Below are positions 1-8,307 of a stretch of DNA of 64,000 nt, in pieces (positions within the stretch are counted from its first letter, which is position 1; each line of letters opens with the position of its first letter). The DNA lies in contig NZ_OMOQ01000001.1 of NCBI RefSeq assembly GCF_900302475.1, positions 2,170,001-2,234,000 of the forward strand, written 5' to 3'. The notes under the pieces were generated by a model. The model was given only the letters and a program-made list of their open reading frames with translations. It did no database searches and was not told the origin of the DNA. Position numbers and translations under genes: made by a program. Source of the DNA: Defluviimonas aquaemixtae. Its GTDB lineage: Bacteria > Pseudomonadota > Alphaproteobacteria > Rhodobacterales > Rhodobacteraceae.

Positions 1-32
1 GCAGAGTTCGACTTTCATCGCGTGACTCCATG

Positions 33-95
33 TATATGCAATTGCATATATATGACAGACATCGCGCGCGAAATCAAGGTTGATGCAATCGCATC
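33..95. promoter_or_regulatory. Twin dyad operator upstream of marR-cioAB
   Basis: A perfect 18-bp palindrome TATATGCAATTGCATATA lies at 33-50. A second copy of its core, GATGCAATCGCATC, lies at 82-95; the 12-mers ATGCAATTGCAT and ATGCAATCGCAT differ at one base. Centres are about 47 bp apart, and the second copy ends 19 bp before the MarR start. MarR proteins bind short AT-rich palindromes near their own promoters, so autoregulation is the inference. Confidence 0.6.
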
Positions 96-114
96 TATGT
101 GATCGGATAGCGTT

Positions 115-564
115 ATGAGCAACTCTCCGAACGTGTCCACTTTTGGCGTCTGGACCGGACTGGTGCGTGCCACGACGCGCATTCAGGGCGAGATCGAAGC
201 TGCGCTGAAGGCTGAGGGACTGCCGCCCCTCGGCTGGTATGATGCGCTTTGGGAAATCGAGAAGGCGGGAGCGGACGGCATCCGGCCCTTCGTACTCCAG
301 GAGCGGCTGCTTCTGCCGCAATACGGTCTCTCGCGGCTCATCGACCGGATGGCGGCATCGGGCTACGTTGAAAAACGCGCCTGTGGGGAGGATGGGCGGG
401 GACTCATCGTTCATCAAACGCCGGCGGGCGTGGCGGTTCGGGCACGGATGTGGCCGGTCTACTGCACGGCACTGCAAGTGTCGCTTGGCACGCGACTTGA
501 GGGTGGCGTGGCAGCGGAGTTGGCCGAAACGCTCGCCAAGCTCGCACAGGCGTATCCCGACTGA
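115..564 (+). CDS. MarR-family winged-helix transcriptional regulator
   Basis: 149 aa, normal MarR length. Residues about 15-50 form the N-terminal dimerisation helices, and the winged helix-turn-helix runs about 50-105 (a recognition region reading LPQYGLSRLIDRMAASGYVEK, followed by an RGL..HQT wing). It is the first gene before the bd oxidase genes on the same strand, about 107 bp upstream of cioA, so a shared transcript is possible. Two nearly identical palindromes sit just upstream of the start and are the likely binding sites. The ligand cannot be inferred. The ATG has only a weak Shine-Dalgarno sequence. Confidence 0.85.
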   Translation: MSNSPNVSTFGVWTGLVRATTRIQGEIEAALKAEGLPPLGWYDALWEIEKAGADGIRPFVLQERLLLPQYGLSRLIDRMAASGYVEKRACGEDGRGLIVHQTPAGVAVRARMWPVYCTALQVSLGTRLEGGVAAELAETLAKLAQAYPD

Positions 565-671
565 GCCGCGACTCGGCGACGCACGTCGTCGTGCCGCCTT
601 CAACTGCGTCGGGAGTCGCGCTACGCTACTGTTTCCGCACGACGCCTCGTCACCCGATGAAGGAGACTGCG

Positions 672-2087
672 ATGGCTGGCCTCGACGCGCTCGATCTCGC
701 CCGGCTCCAGTTCGCCTTCACGGTGTCGGCGCATATCATCTTTCCCGCCTTCACGATCGGCCTCGCGAGCTGGCTCGCGGTCCTCAACGGTGCCTGGCTT
801 TGGCGGCGCGACGAGGCCCATCTGAGGCTTTTCGAGCAGTGGAAGACGATCTTCGCGGTGATCTTCGGCATGGGCGTCGTGTCCGGCCTCACCATGTCCT
901 ACCAGTTCGGCACCAACTGGTCGGTCTTCTCCGACCGCACCGGCCCGGTGATCGGCCCGCTCATGGGCTACGAGGTGCTTTCGGCCTTCTTCCTCGAGGC
1001 CGGGTTCCTCGGCATCATGCTGTTCGGACGCAAGCGCGTGGGCGAGGGCCTGCATTTCGTGGCGACCTGCGTCGTGGCGGTGGGCACGCTCTTCTCCGCC
1101 TTCTGGATCCTCAGCGTCAACAGCTGGATGCAGACGCCGCAGGGTCATGCGATCGCCGAGAACGGCCAATTCGTGCCGGAGGACTGGTGGGCGATCATCT
1201 TCAACCCCTCCTTCCCCTACCGGCTCGTGCACATGGTGCTGGCGGCCTATCTCACCACCGCCTTCGTCGTGGGCGCGGCGGGCGCATGGCATCTGATGCG
1301 CACGCCCGACAGCCGGGGCGCCCGGATCATGTTCTCGATGGCGATGTGGATGGCGCTCCTGGTCGCGCCCTTGCAGATCGTCGCCGGCGACACGCACGGG
1401 CTGAACACGCTCGAACACCAGCCCGCGAAGATCGCCGCGATGGAGGGACATTTCGAGAGCTATCCCGAAGGCCGCGCGCCGCTGATCCTCTTCGGCCTGC
1501 CGGACATGGAGGCGGCCGAGGTCCATGCGCGGATCGCCGTACCGCTCCTCGGCTCGCTGATCCTCACGCATCACACCGACGTTCCGCTGGAGGGGCTCGA
1601 CGCCTTCCCGCGCGCGGACTGGCCGAATGTCGAGATCGTCTTCTGGTCGTTCCGGCTCATGGTTGCGATCGGCTTCGCGATGGCGGCCATCGGCCTCTGG
1701 TCGGCCTGGGCGCGGTGGCGCGGGCGGCTCTATACCGACCGCTGGCTGCACCGCGCAGCCTTCGTCATGGGGCCGTCCGGTTTCCTCGCGGTGCTCGCGG
1801 GCTGGGTCACGACCGAGGTCGGCCGGCAGCCCTGGACGGTCTACGGCCTCCTCCGGACCGAAGAGAGCGTATCGGCCGTCGATGCCTCCGCGGTTGGCAT
1901 GTCGCTCATCGCATTCGTCGTGGTCTACGCCGCCCTTTTCGGCGCCGGCACCTTCTACGCATTGCGCCTGATGTCGCACCGGCCGCGCGACCGGGTGGAG
2001 ATTGACGAGGCTGGACCGCACCGCGCCGCCGGACCGGCGGCGATCGCAGACGAACTGGGCGCAGGCGAAACGGGGAGGAACGGATGA
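672..2087 (+). CDS. cioA: Cytochrome bd-type quinol oxidase subunit I (CioA/CydA)
   Basis: 471 aa polytopic inner-membrane subunit that oxidises quinol and reduces O2 to water. Conserved haem-associated residues match the CydA pattern: His21 in SAHIIFPAFTIG, Glu101 and Glu109 in YEVLSAFFLEAG, and His187 in YRLVHMVLAAY. The periplasmic loop after GDTHGLNTLEHQPAK is short, as in the CioA (cyanide-insensitive) type and unlike the long Q-loop of E. coli CydA (522 aa). The start at 672 is chosen because AAGGAG lies 6 bases upstream; an in-frame ATG at 657 lacks this. It overlaps cioB by 4 bases (ATGA), so translation is probably coupled. Haem content (bd versus bb) cannot be read from sequence. 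Confidence 0.93.
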   Translation: MAGLDALDLARLQFAFTVSAHIIFPAFTIGLASWLAVLNGAWLWRRDEAHLRLFEQWKTIFAVIFGMGVVSGLTMSYQFGTNWSVFSDRTGPVIGPLMGYEVLSAFFLEAGFLGIMLFGRKRVGEGLHFVATCVVAVGTLFSAFWILSVNSWMQTPQGHAIAENGQFVPEDWWAIIFNPSFPYRLVHMVLAAYLTTAFVVGAAGAWHLMRTPDSRGARIMFSMAMWMALLVAPLQIVAGDTHGLNTLEHQPAKIAAMEGHFESYPEGRAPLILFGLPDMEAAEVHARIAVPLLGSLILTHHTDVPLEGLDAFPRADWPNVEIVFWSFRLMVAIGFAMAAIGLWSAWARWRGRLYTDRWLHRAAFVMGPSGFLAVLAGWVTTEVGRQPWTVYGLLRTEESVSAVDASAVGMSLIAFVVVYAALFGAGTFYALRLMSHRPRDRVEIDEAGPHRAAGPAAIADELGAGETGRNG

Positions 2088-3091
2088 TGGGCGTCGAGCT
2101 TTCCTTCGTCTGGGCCGGCATCATCGCCTTCGCGATCCTCGCCTATGTGGTGCTCGACGGGTTCGACCTCGGGATCGGTATCCTCTATCCCGCGCTCGGA
2201 TCGAGGGCGGACCGCGAACTCGCCATGAACACCATCGCACCGGTCTGGGATGGCAACGAAACCTGGCTCGTGCTCGGCGGCGGCGGATTGTTCGCGGTCT
2301 TTCCCCTCGCCTATGCGATCCTGATGCCCGCACTCTATCCGCTCATCATCGCGATGCTGCTCGGTCTCGCCTTCCGAGGCGTCGCATTCGAGTTCGTGCA
2401 CCGCACCCGTCGCCTGCGCCCGCTCTGGGAGGCGGGATTCTTCGCGGGGTCGCTGGTCGCCACGCTGGCGCAGGGCATCGCGCTCGGCGCGCTCGTTCAG
2501 GGGATCGCCGTCGAGGGCCGCGCCTATGCGGGCGGCAACTGGGACTGGGCAACGCCGTTCTCGGCGCTCACGGCCGTGGCACTCGTCGTCGGCTACGCGA
2601 CGCTCGGCGCAGGATGGCTCATCCTCAAGACGGACGGAGCGCTCAGGGACCGTGCGCGCCGTATGGCGCGGCCGCTCGGCGCCGCCTTCCTCGCCTCGAT
2701 CGGCGCAGTCAGCCTGATCACCCCGTTCCTCAGGCCAGAATATCTCGACCGTTGGTTCGGCTGGCCGACGGGGCTGTTCAGCGTTTTCGTGCCGGCTCTC
2801 ATACTGCTCGCCGCGATGCTCTACATCCGGGGCCTGAACCGCGGGCGCGACGCCTGGCCGTTCCTCACCACGCTCGCGATCTTCGGCCTCAGCTTCGCAG
2901 GGTTAGGCATCAGCTTCTATCCGTACATGGTGCCCATGAGCGTCACCATCGCCGACGCCGCCGCGCCCGATGCTTCCCTCGGCTTCCTGCTGGTCGGCGC
3001 TTCGGTACTGGTGCCGTTGATCTTGGCTTACACCGCCTATGCCTATTGGGTGTTCCGGGGCAAGGTGCATGCTGACGAGGGCTACCACTAG
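2084..3091 (+). CDS. cioB: Cytochrome bd-type quinol oxidase subunit II (CioB/CydB)
   Basis: 335 aa with about eight hydrophobic segments. It opens with the CydB hallmark AYVVLDGFDLGIGILYP and continues with APVWDGNETWLVLGGGGLFAVFPLAYA. It forms the heterodimer with the preceding subunit I, overlapping its stop codon by 4 bases. A second ATG at 2087 could also serve; GGGGAGG at 2072-2078 suits either. No cydX-like small ORF or cydDC exporter follows: the next gene is a convergent regulator only 9 bases away. Confidence 0.93.
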   Translation: MMGVELSFVWAGIIAFAILAYVVLDGFDLGIGILYPALGSRADRELAMNTIAPVWDGNETWLVLGGGGLFAVFPLAYAILMPALYPLIIAMLLGLAFRGVAFEFVHRTRRLRPLWEAGFFAGSLVATLAQGIALGALVQGIAVEGRAYAGGNWDWATPFSALTAVALVVGYATLGAGWLILKTDGALRDRARRMARPLGAAFLASIGAVSLITPFLRPEYLDRWFGWPTGLFSVFVPALILLAAMLYIRGLNRGRDAWPFLTTLAIFGLSFAGLGISFYPYMVPMSVTIADAAAPDASLGFLLVGASVLVPLILAYTAYAYWVFRGKVHADEGYH

Positions 3092-3100
3092 CGCGGACGG

Positions 3101-3793
3101 TCAGGCGCGAGGTCCCGCCGGAAAGGCGCTGGCGAAGGCGCGCTCGCCCTCGGAAGTGAAGGCGATGATCCGTGTGCCCCTCACGCGCCGCGCCCAGCCC
3201 CTGCCCTCGAGCGCCGACAGGAACGCGCGCCCCAGCCGCCCGCCGAGATGGCTGCGCCGCGCGGACCAGTCGAGGCATTCGCGGCAATGCGGCGGACGCT
3301 TGCCCGCAAAGTCGCCCGGCGTGATGCCGAAACCGGCGGCAAAGTCCCAGCCCTCGGGGCTGAGCGTCATGCCGTCGGCTGCGACGACGAGATGGCCGCG
3401 CGCGACGAGGCTGTCGTAAAGCTGCACGCCCCTTTCGCCCGCGAGATGGTTATAGCAAATCCGCGCCGTCCGGAGCGCCGGATCGCGCGGGCCGGGGCGG
3501 CTTTTCGGCTTCGGCAATCCCCCCGCGAAGCCGGTCAGCGCCTCGATCACCGCCGCCGCGTCGTCCGAGGCGAGCGTGAAGTACTTGTGCCGCCCCTGCT
3601 TGCGCGGCTCGACCAGACCCCCGGCCTCCAGCTGCGACAGGTGGCTCGACGCGGTGGGCAGGCCGACGCCCGCCTCGGCGGCCAGTTCGCTGACCGTCAG
3701 CGCCTGTCCCCGCATCAGCGCGACGAGGATGCTCGACCGCGCCGGATCGCCGATCAGCGCGGCGACGCGCGCGATATTTGGCCCTTCGTGCAT
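3101..3793 (-). CDS. ArsR-type helix-turn-helix regulator with cysteine-containing C-terminal domain
   Basis: 230 aa. Residues about 5-90 are an ArsR-type winged helix (VAALIGDPARSSILVALMRG, then VSELAAEAGVGLPTASSHLSQLEAGGLV and a basic wing RKQGRHKYF). The C-terminal 130 residues are an extra domain with cysteines at RICYNH and PPHCRECLDW, which might sense metal or redox, although no canonical ArsR metal site is evident. It is transcribed divergently from the DUF1127 gene, with about 70 bp between starts, so that gene is the likeliest target. Confidence 0.8.
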   Translation of the reverse strand: MHEGPNIARVAALIGDPARSSILVALMRGQALTVSELAAEAGVGLPTASSHLSQLEAGGLVEPRKQGRHKYFTLASDDAAAVIEALTGFAGGLPKPKSRPGPRDPALRTARICYNHLAGERGVQLYDSLVARGHLVVAADGMTLSPEGWDFAAGFGITPGDFAGKRPPHCRECLDWSARRSHLGGRLGRAFLSALEGRGWARRVRGTRIIAFTSEGERAFASAFPAGPRA

Positions 3794-3864
3794 AGTTCGA
3801 TCTTAAGCGAAGCATGATCGGCGGGCAAGCGGCGATACTGACGGTATCGGGAAAGGACGTTAGC

Positions 3865-4062
3865 ATGACGATCAGAACCATATTCGCCCAAACACTCCGT
3901 CACCACGGCAGCTTCGCTCTCACGGCACGGCTCGCGCATTGGCGGCGGATCAGCCGCAGCCGAACCGCGCTGGCCCGGCTCGGCCCTCGGCTCCTTAGCG
4001 ATGTCGGGCTGGGCGCCGGGGCGGCCGAACGCGAGGCGCGGAAGCCCTTCTGGCGCGACTGA
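3865..4062 (+). CDS. DUF1127 family small basic protein
   Basis: 65 aa, rich in Arg. The C-terminal half carries the DUF1127 pattern (RLAHWRRISRSRTALARLGPRLLSDVGL, a helix ending in LxDVGL). The start at 3865 is preferred over an upstream ATG because AAAGGACG lies at suitable distance. DUF1127 proteins in alphaproteobacteria bind RNA or affect phosphate and carbon metabolism, but the role of this copy is unknown. It lies divergent to an ArsR-type gene and 20 bases upstream of the NIPSNAP gene, so it probably heads this small operon. Confidence 0.72.
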   Translation: MTIRTIFAQTLRHHGSFALTARLAHWRRISRSRTALARLGPRLLSDVGLGAGAAEREARKPFWRD

Positions 4063-4082
4063 GTGGCAAAGGAGGAGACCCC

Positions 4083-4406
4083 GTGCTGACCTGTATCATC
4101 CGCTACCAGATAGACCCCGCGAAACGCGCGGCCTTCGAGACCTACGCGCGGAACTGGGGCCAGGCGATCCCGCGTGCGGGCGCCGATCTCGTGGGCTATT
4201 TCGCACCGCATGAGGGGTCGGCGACGCGGACCTACGGGATCTACCACGTCGAAAGCCTCGCCGCCTACGAGGCCTATCGCGCGCGCCTCGCAGAGGACCC
4301 GCTGGGGCGCGAGAACTACGCCTTCGCACAGGCCGAACGGTTCATCTGGCGCGAGGAACGCTGCTTCGTGAAACTCGTCTCGGCTCCGCATGGAGGGCGG
4401 CAATGA
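4083..4406 (+). CDS. NIPSNAP-domain protein
   Basis: 107 aa single ferredoxin-like alpha+beta barrel domain. The pattern TCIIRYQIDPAKRAAFETYARNWGQAI..LVGYFAPHEGS is typical of NIPSNAP. It starts at GTG with a strong AAGGAGGAG 6 bases upstream. It overlaps the following ABM-domain gene by 4 bases, suggesting co-translation. NIPSNAP proteins have no agreed enzymatic activity, so no specific function is claimed. Confidence 0.78.
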   Translation: MLTCIIRYQIDPAKRAAFETYARNWGQAIPRAGADLVGYFAPHEGSATRTYGIYHVESLAAYEAYRARLAEDPLGRENYAFAQAERFIWREERCFVKLVSAPHGGRQ

Positions 4407-4747
4407 TCGCCGTGATCTTCGAAGTCGTGCCGGCGGGGGGAAAGCGCGAGGAATACCTCGCCCGCGCGGCGGCGCTCAGGGACGAGCTGGAAGCGCATGA
4501 CGGCTTCATCTCGGTCGAGCGGTTCGAAAGCCTGACCGAGCCGGGCAAGCTCTTGTCGCTGTCGTTCTTCCGCGACGAGGCGGCCGTGACCGCCTGGCGC
4601 AACCGGCCCGCGCATCGGGCAACGCAGAAGGTGGGGCGCGAGGGCGTCTTCGCCGACTACCGGCTGCGCGTCGCCGAAGTCCGGCGCGACTACGGCATGT
4701 CGCGGCGGGACGAGGCGCCAGCGGACTCGCGCGTGGTCCACGGCTGA
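4403..4747 (+). CDS. Antibiotic biosynthesis monooxygenase (ABM) domain protein
   Basis: 114 aa. [43 protein letters not shown] and the later [22 protein letters not shown] are characteristic of stand-alone ABM/heme-oxygenase-like dimeric barrels. It overlaps the NIPSNAP gene, a structurally similar fold, at ATGA. It is followed after about 100 bp by the nitrile hydratase operon. The substrate is unknown; such proteins may be cofactor-free monooxygenases or have no catalytic role. Confidence 0.78.
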   Translation: MIAVIFEVVPAGGKREEYLARAAALRDELEAHDGFISVERFESLTEPGKLLSLSFFRDEAAVTAWRNRPAHRATQKVGREGVFADYRLRVAEVRRDYGMSRRDEAPADSRVVHG

Positions 4748-4845
4748 CGGCGCTGGATCGGCCAATTCCGGCTTGTCGCGGGCTTGAATCCGAGCCGTGT
4801 CGGGGAGCGCTGGACACCGCGCGCGGCGCGGATCAAACTCCATCC

Positions 4846-5469
4846 ATGCCGCACGACGATCCGGACCACCCGCATTCGCTCCTGCCGTCCGAGCCCGCGC
4901 TGCGCGTCAAGGCGCTGGAGACCATTCTCGTGCGCAAGGGCCTCGTCGATCCCGCGGCGCTGGACGCGATCATCGAGATCTACGAGACGAAGGTCGGCCC
5001 GCATCTCGGCGCGAAGGTTGTCGCGCGGGCCTGGGCGGACCGCGACTTCCGCGAACGGCTTTTGTCCGACGCGACGCCGGCGATTGCCGAACTCGGCATC
5101 TCCGGACGCCAGGGCGAGCACGTGGTCGCCGTCGAGAACACGCCAGAGGTGCACAACATGGTCGTCTGCACGCTCTGCTCCTGCTATCCGTGGCCGCTCC
5201 TCGGCATTCCGCCGGGCTGGTACAAGTCCGACGCCTACCGCGCCCGCGCCGTCCGCGAGCCGCGCAAGGTGCTGGCGGAATTCGGCGTGGCGCTGCCCGA
5301 GGGGCAGAAGGTTCGCGTCTGGGATTCAACCGCCGAGGTGCGGTACCTCGTCATCCCGATGCGGCCCGACGGAACCGGAGGGCTGGATGAGGAGGCGCTC
5401 GCCGCCCTCGTCACGCGCGATTCCATGATCGGCACCGGCCAGCCGCTCCGCCCCGGAGAGCGGTCGTGA
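4846..5469 (+). CDS. nthA: Nitrile hydratase alpha subunit, cobalt type
   Basis: 207 aa. It hydrates nitriles to amides and carries the metal site. The claw motif [10 protein letters not shown] has cysteines at about residues 108, 111 and 113. Thr in second position marks the Co(III) type, whereas iron enzymes usually have Ser. In the family, two of these cysteines are oxidised to sulfinic/sulfenic acids. The C-terminal [16 protein letters not shown] is typical. The gene overlaps the beta-subunit gene by 4 bases, and the activator gene follows. No amidase or aldoxime dehydratase gene is adjacent. Confidence 0.93.
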   Translation: MPHDDPDHPHSLLPSEPALRVKALETILVRKGLVDPAALDAIIEIYETKVGPHLGAKVVARAWADRDFRERLLSDATPAIAELGISGRQGEHVVAVENTPEVHNMVVCTLCSCYPWPLLGIPPGWYKSDAYRARAVREPRKVLAEFGVALPEGQKVRVWDSTAEVRYLVIPMRPDGTGGLDEEALAALVTRDSMIGTGQPLRPGERS

Positions 5470-6137
5470 CCCGGGTCCACGACATGGGCGGCCGATACGG
5501 TGACGGGCCGGTCCTGCCGGAACCGCGGGACGCCGCGCCCTTCGCCGAGGACTGGCACAGGCGCGCGCTGGCGCTCACGCTTGCGGCAGGCGGGCTTGGC
5601 GCATGGAGCATCGACGCCTCCCGCCGCGCGCGCGAGAGCCTGCCGCCCAAAGACTACGCGCGCTTTACCTACTACGAAAAGTGGATGGCCGCGCTCGCCG
5701 ACCTCCTTGTCGACCACGGCTTCGTCACACGCGAGGAACTCGCGAGCGGCACCGCCGCATCGCAGCCGCTGAGCCCGCTCGCGGTTCGTGCCGACGCGAT
5801 CGCCCCTGCGCTCGCGAAGCGGGTGCCCTATGCCAGACAGGGTCCGGCATCCGCCTTCGCGGCGGGCGACAAGGTGCGCGCCCGCCTGCCCGCGCGGAAC
5901 GCCTTTGTCCCCGGCGGCCATACCCGCCTGCCCGCCTATGCGGCTGGTCAGATCGGTCGCGTCGTCCTTGCCCACGGCGCGCATGTCCTGCCGGATTCGA
6001 ACGCCCACGGGCTCGGCGAGGCGCCCGAGCCGCTCTATACCGTCGCCTTCGACGCCGCCGCGCTGTGGGGCGCCGCCGAACGGGAGGGCGACGAGGTCAC
6101 GCTCGACCTTTGGGAAAGCTATCTGGAGCGGGCATGA
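5466..6137 (+). CDS. nthB: Nitrile hydratase beta subunit
   Basis: 223 aa. It starts at GTG overlapping the alpha-subunit stop. [16 protein letters not shown] is a standard nitrile hydratase beta opening. The middle ([29 protein letters not shown]) and the SH3-like barrel at the C-terminus ([38 protein letters not shown]) match the family in order. It pairs with the alpha subunit to form the active heterodimer. Its stop overlaps the activator start (ATGA), so all three proteins are probably made in fixed ratio. Confidence 0.92.
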   Translation: MTRVHDMGGRYGDGPVLPEPRDAAPFAEDWHRRALALTLAAGGLGAWSIDASRRARESLPPKDYARFTYYEKWMAALADLLVDHGFVTREELASGTAASQPLSPLAVRADAIAPALAKRVPYARQGPASAFAAGDKVRARLPARNAFVPGGHTRLPAYAAGQIGRVVLAHGAHVLPDSNAHGLGEAPEPLYTVAFDAAALWGAAEREGDEVTLDLWESYLERA

Positions 6138-6463
6138 ACGCGGCTTCTGTCTCCCCGTCCGCCGTACCGTCGTGTTTCGACGAGCCCTGGCAGTCGGACC
6201 TCTTTGCGCTGACGGTCGCGCTGAACGAGGCGGGCCACCTGATCTGGCCGGACTGGACGGCGGCTTTTGGCGCGACGCTCGCCGCCCGCGGCCGGGACCG
6301 CCCGCTCGACGGCGGCGCGGACTACTTCGCGGCCTGGCTCGAGACGCTAGAACGCGTCGTCGCCGAACGCGGACTTGCCGACGTGCCCGACCTCGAGGGT
6401 GTTCGCGCCGCATGGGAGCGGGCTTATCGTGAGACGCCGCACGGTCGACCCGTCCGCCTCTAG
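6134..6463 (+). CDS. Nitrile hydratase accessory (activator) protein, P14K/NhlE-like
   Basis: 109 aa. FDEPWQSDLFALTVALNEAGHLIWPDWTAAFGATLAA resembles the nitrile hydratase beta N-terminal domain and is the signature of the small activator that helps insert cobalt into the alpha subunit by subunit exchange. The ATG at 6134 overlaps the beta-subunit stop; longer upstream versions of this frame would lie inside nthB and are not credible. Its 3' end lies 10 bases from the convergent DUF167 gene. Confidence 0.85.
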   Translation: MNAASVSPSAVPSCFDEPWQSDLFALTVALNEAGHLIWPDWTAAFGATLAARGRDRPLDGGADYFAAWLETLERVVAERGLADVPDLEGVRAAWERAYRETPHGRPVRL

Positions 6464-6473
6464 AAACGCAGCC

Positions 6474-6725
6474 CTATTCTTCGATCCGGAACACCTTGTC
6501 GCGCGAGGTGTCGCCGCGGACGAGCCGCAGGCGCGATTTCGGCACTCCGATCGCCTTGGAGAGTAGCTTCGCTACCGCCGAATTGGCCTTGCCGCCTTCC
6601 GGCGCGGAGATGACGTAGACGCGCAGCTTCCCTTCATCGGCCACGACCGCGTTGCGGCCGGCGCACGGCGTGACGCGGACGTGGATCTGCGTGCCCGGAC
6701 GGGCGAAATGGCTGATGTCGGTCAC
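6474..6725 (-). CDS. DUF167 (YggU-like) family protein
   Basis: 83 aa, whole-length match to the DUF167 layout: IHVRVTPCAGRNAVVADEGKLRVYVISAPEGGKANSAVAKLLSKAIGVPKSRLRLVRGDTSRDKVFRI. Structures of relatives show a compact alpha/beta fold, but the cellular function is not established. It is transcribed opposite to the nitrile hydratase genes, tail to tail, so it is probably unrelated to them. Confidence 0.85.
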   Translation of the reverse strand: MTDISHFARPGTQIHVRVTPCAGRNAVVADEGKLRVYVISAPEGGKANSAVAKLLSKAIGVPKSRLRLVRGDTSRDKVFRIEE

Positions 6726-6914
6726 GAGGCGCGGCCCCCTTCATAGCGTACGCCGGGCAGGTTAGGGCATGGCGGACGCGGCGGGAACCGGGCAGACGCG
6801 CGCATCCGAAGTCGAAGCCCTTCAGCAACCGGATGTCCGAATCCCATGACCGTCTTCGAGGTTGACGCCGGAAGCCCGACAGCCGACATGTTCGGAACAA
6901 GAACGGAGACGCCG

Positions 6915-7493
6915 ATGCCCGATCCAAACCCCGCCGCGATGGACTTCTTTCTCACCCGCCGGTCGCGGCCGGCGAAGATCCTCACGGCTCCGGTTCCCGA
7001 TCGAGAAGCGCTGACCCCGATCCTCACGGCCGCCGCCCGTGTCCCCGATCACGGCAAGCTGGTGCCTTGGCGCTTTGTCGTGCTTGAAAAGGCAGCGCTT
7101 TTGCGGCTCGCCACGCTCGCCCGGAAGCGCGGCAACATCCTCGGAATCGAGCCCGAGCGCGTCGAAAAGGGCGTAAGCCAGTTCGCCGACGCCGAACTCG
7201 TCGTCGCGGTTATCCATGTGCCGCGCTCGACCGAGAAAGTGCCTGAGATAGAGCAGATACTGTCGGCCGGCGCAGTCTGCGTCACCCTTTTGAACGCCGC
7301 GCTCGCCTCAGGCTGGGGCGCCTGCTGGCTCACAGGTTGGCATGTCCACGACCCCGACTTTTGCCGAAAGGGGCTGCGCCTCGCCCCTGGCGAGTGGGTC
7401 GCGGGCGTCATTCATCTAGGCACCGAACGGCACGCGCCACCCGACCGGCCGCGTCCTGACATCGCCGACATCACGGAGTGGGTGAGCACGTGA
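6915..7493 (+). CDS. Nitroreductase family protein (FMN-dependent)
   Basis: 192 aa. MDFFLTRRSRPAKILTAPVPDREALTPILTAAARVPDHGKLVPWRFVVLE is the FMN-binding N-terminal region of the YdjA-type nitroreductases, and SAGAVCVTLLNAALASGWGACWLTG is the second conserved block. The start at 6915 is chosen over upstream ATGs because of a GGAG 7-10 bases before it and because the family is about 185-195 aa long. The natural substrate is unknown. The stop overlaps the start of the EI24-like membrane protein. Confidence 0.85.
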   Translation: MPDPNPAAMDFFLTRRSRPAKILTAPVPDREALTPILTAAARVPDHGKLVPWRFVVLEKAALLRLATLARKRGNILGIEPERVEKGVSQFADAELVVAVIHVPRSTEKVPEIEQILSAGAVCVTLLNAALASGWGACWLTGWHVHDPDFCRKGLRLAPGEWVAGVIHLGTERHAPPDRPRPDIADITEWVST

Positions 7494-8188
7494 TTTTCTC
7501 GGATTTCCTGAAGGCGCTTGCGCAGCTTTCGGACCGTCGCTTCCTCAAGGTCGTGGCATTCGGGATCGCACTTTCGTTCGCGCTTCTGTTCGCCGTCTAC
7601 GCAGGCTTCGTCCAGATTGTGGACTGGCTTACGCCGGATACACTGACACTGCCTTGGGTAGGCGAAGTTACCTGGGTTCAGGATCTTCTCGGTTGGGGCT
7701 CGATTCTTCTGATGATCGGTCTGTCGGTCTTCCTGATGGTTCCGGTCGCCTCGGCCTTCACCGGGCTTTTCCTCGACGACGTGGCACAGGCGGTGGAAAA
7801 GCGCCACTACCCCGATCTTCCATCCGCGCCGCGGCTGGCCTGGATGGACGCTCTCATCGACAGCGTCAACTTCTTCGGCGTGCTCGTCGTGGTGAACGTC
7901 GTCGCGCTCATCCTCTACGCCTTCGTGGGCCCGTTCGCGCCCCTTATGTTCTGGGCGGTGAACGGCTATCTACTCGGGCGCGAATACTTCCAGATGGCCG
8001 CCATGCGCCGGATTGGCCGCCAGGGCGCACGCGACCTGCGTCGCAGATTCTCCGGCCAAATCTGGATCGCGGGCATGCTGATGGCCGCGCCTCTGTCGCT
8101 TCCGCTGGTCAACTTGGTGATCCCGGTGCTGGGTGCCGCGACTTTCACCCATCTCTTCCACCGGCTGAACGCCAAAGCCGCGACGTAA
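7490..8188 (+). CDS. EI24-domain (CysZ-like) integral membrane protein
   Basis: About 232 aa with four to five membrane segments (about residues 18-45, 65-95, 120-150, 190-225). The pattern FLKALAQLSDRRFLKVVAFGIALSF..LVPVASAFTGLFLDDVAQAVEKRHYPDLP, followed later by NGYLLGREYFQMAAMRR, is typical of alphaproteobacterial EI24/DUF540 proteins. CysZ relatives import sulfate, but that role is not shown for this group. GTG at 7490 overlaps the nitroreductase stop; GTG at 7478 in the same frame is the alternative start. Confidence 0.8.
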   Translation: MIFSDFLKALAQLSDRRFLKVVAFGIALSFALLFAVYAGFVQIVDWLTPDTLTLPWVGEVTWVQDLLGWGSILLMIGLSVFLMVPVASAFTGLFLDDVAQAVEKRHYPDLPSAPRLAWMDALIDSVNFFGVLVVVNVVALILYAFVGPFAPLMFWAVNGYLLGREYFQMAAMRRIGRQGARDLRRRFSGQIWIAGMLMAAPLSLPLVNLVIPVLGAATFTHLFHRLNAKAAT

Positions 8189-8230
8189 CACTTTCATCTT
8201 GGACGAAACACGCCCGCCGAAGGCGCGGGG

Positions 8231-8255
8231 CCCACCTTCCGACCTACAAGGTGGG
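8231..8255. other. Perfect stem-loop after the EI24 gene
   Basis: CCCACCTT at 8231-8238 pairs with AAGGTGGG at 8248-8255 around a 9-base loop. No T-tract follows, so it is not a convincing intrinsic terminator. It could stabilise the 3' end of the upstream mRNA. Confidence 0.3.
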
Positions 8256-8307
8256 AGGACCGCTTCGCGCCAGCACAGGCACCGTGAGCGGACCGATCAC
8301 CTAAATA

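Noticed and set aside
15..60. AT-rich palindromic stretch as a possible replication origin or attachment site
   Set aside because: No DnaA-box cluster, integrase or repeat pair is nearby; the paired dyads before a MarR gene are better explained as operators.
239..2021. Very long open frames in other phases across cioA (plus-strand 239-2005 and minus-strand 621-2021)
   Set aside because: They are Arg/Ala/Pro-rich shadow frames of a GC-rich gene. The in-phase CioA reading has all family motifs.
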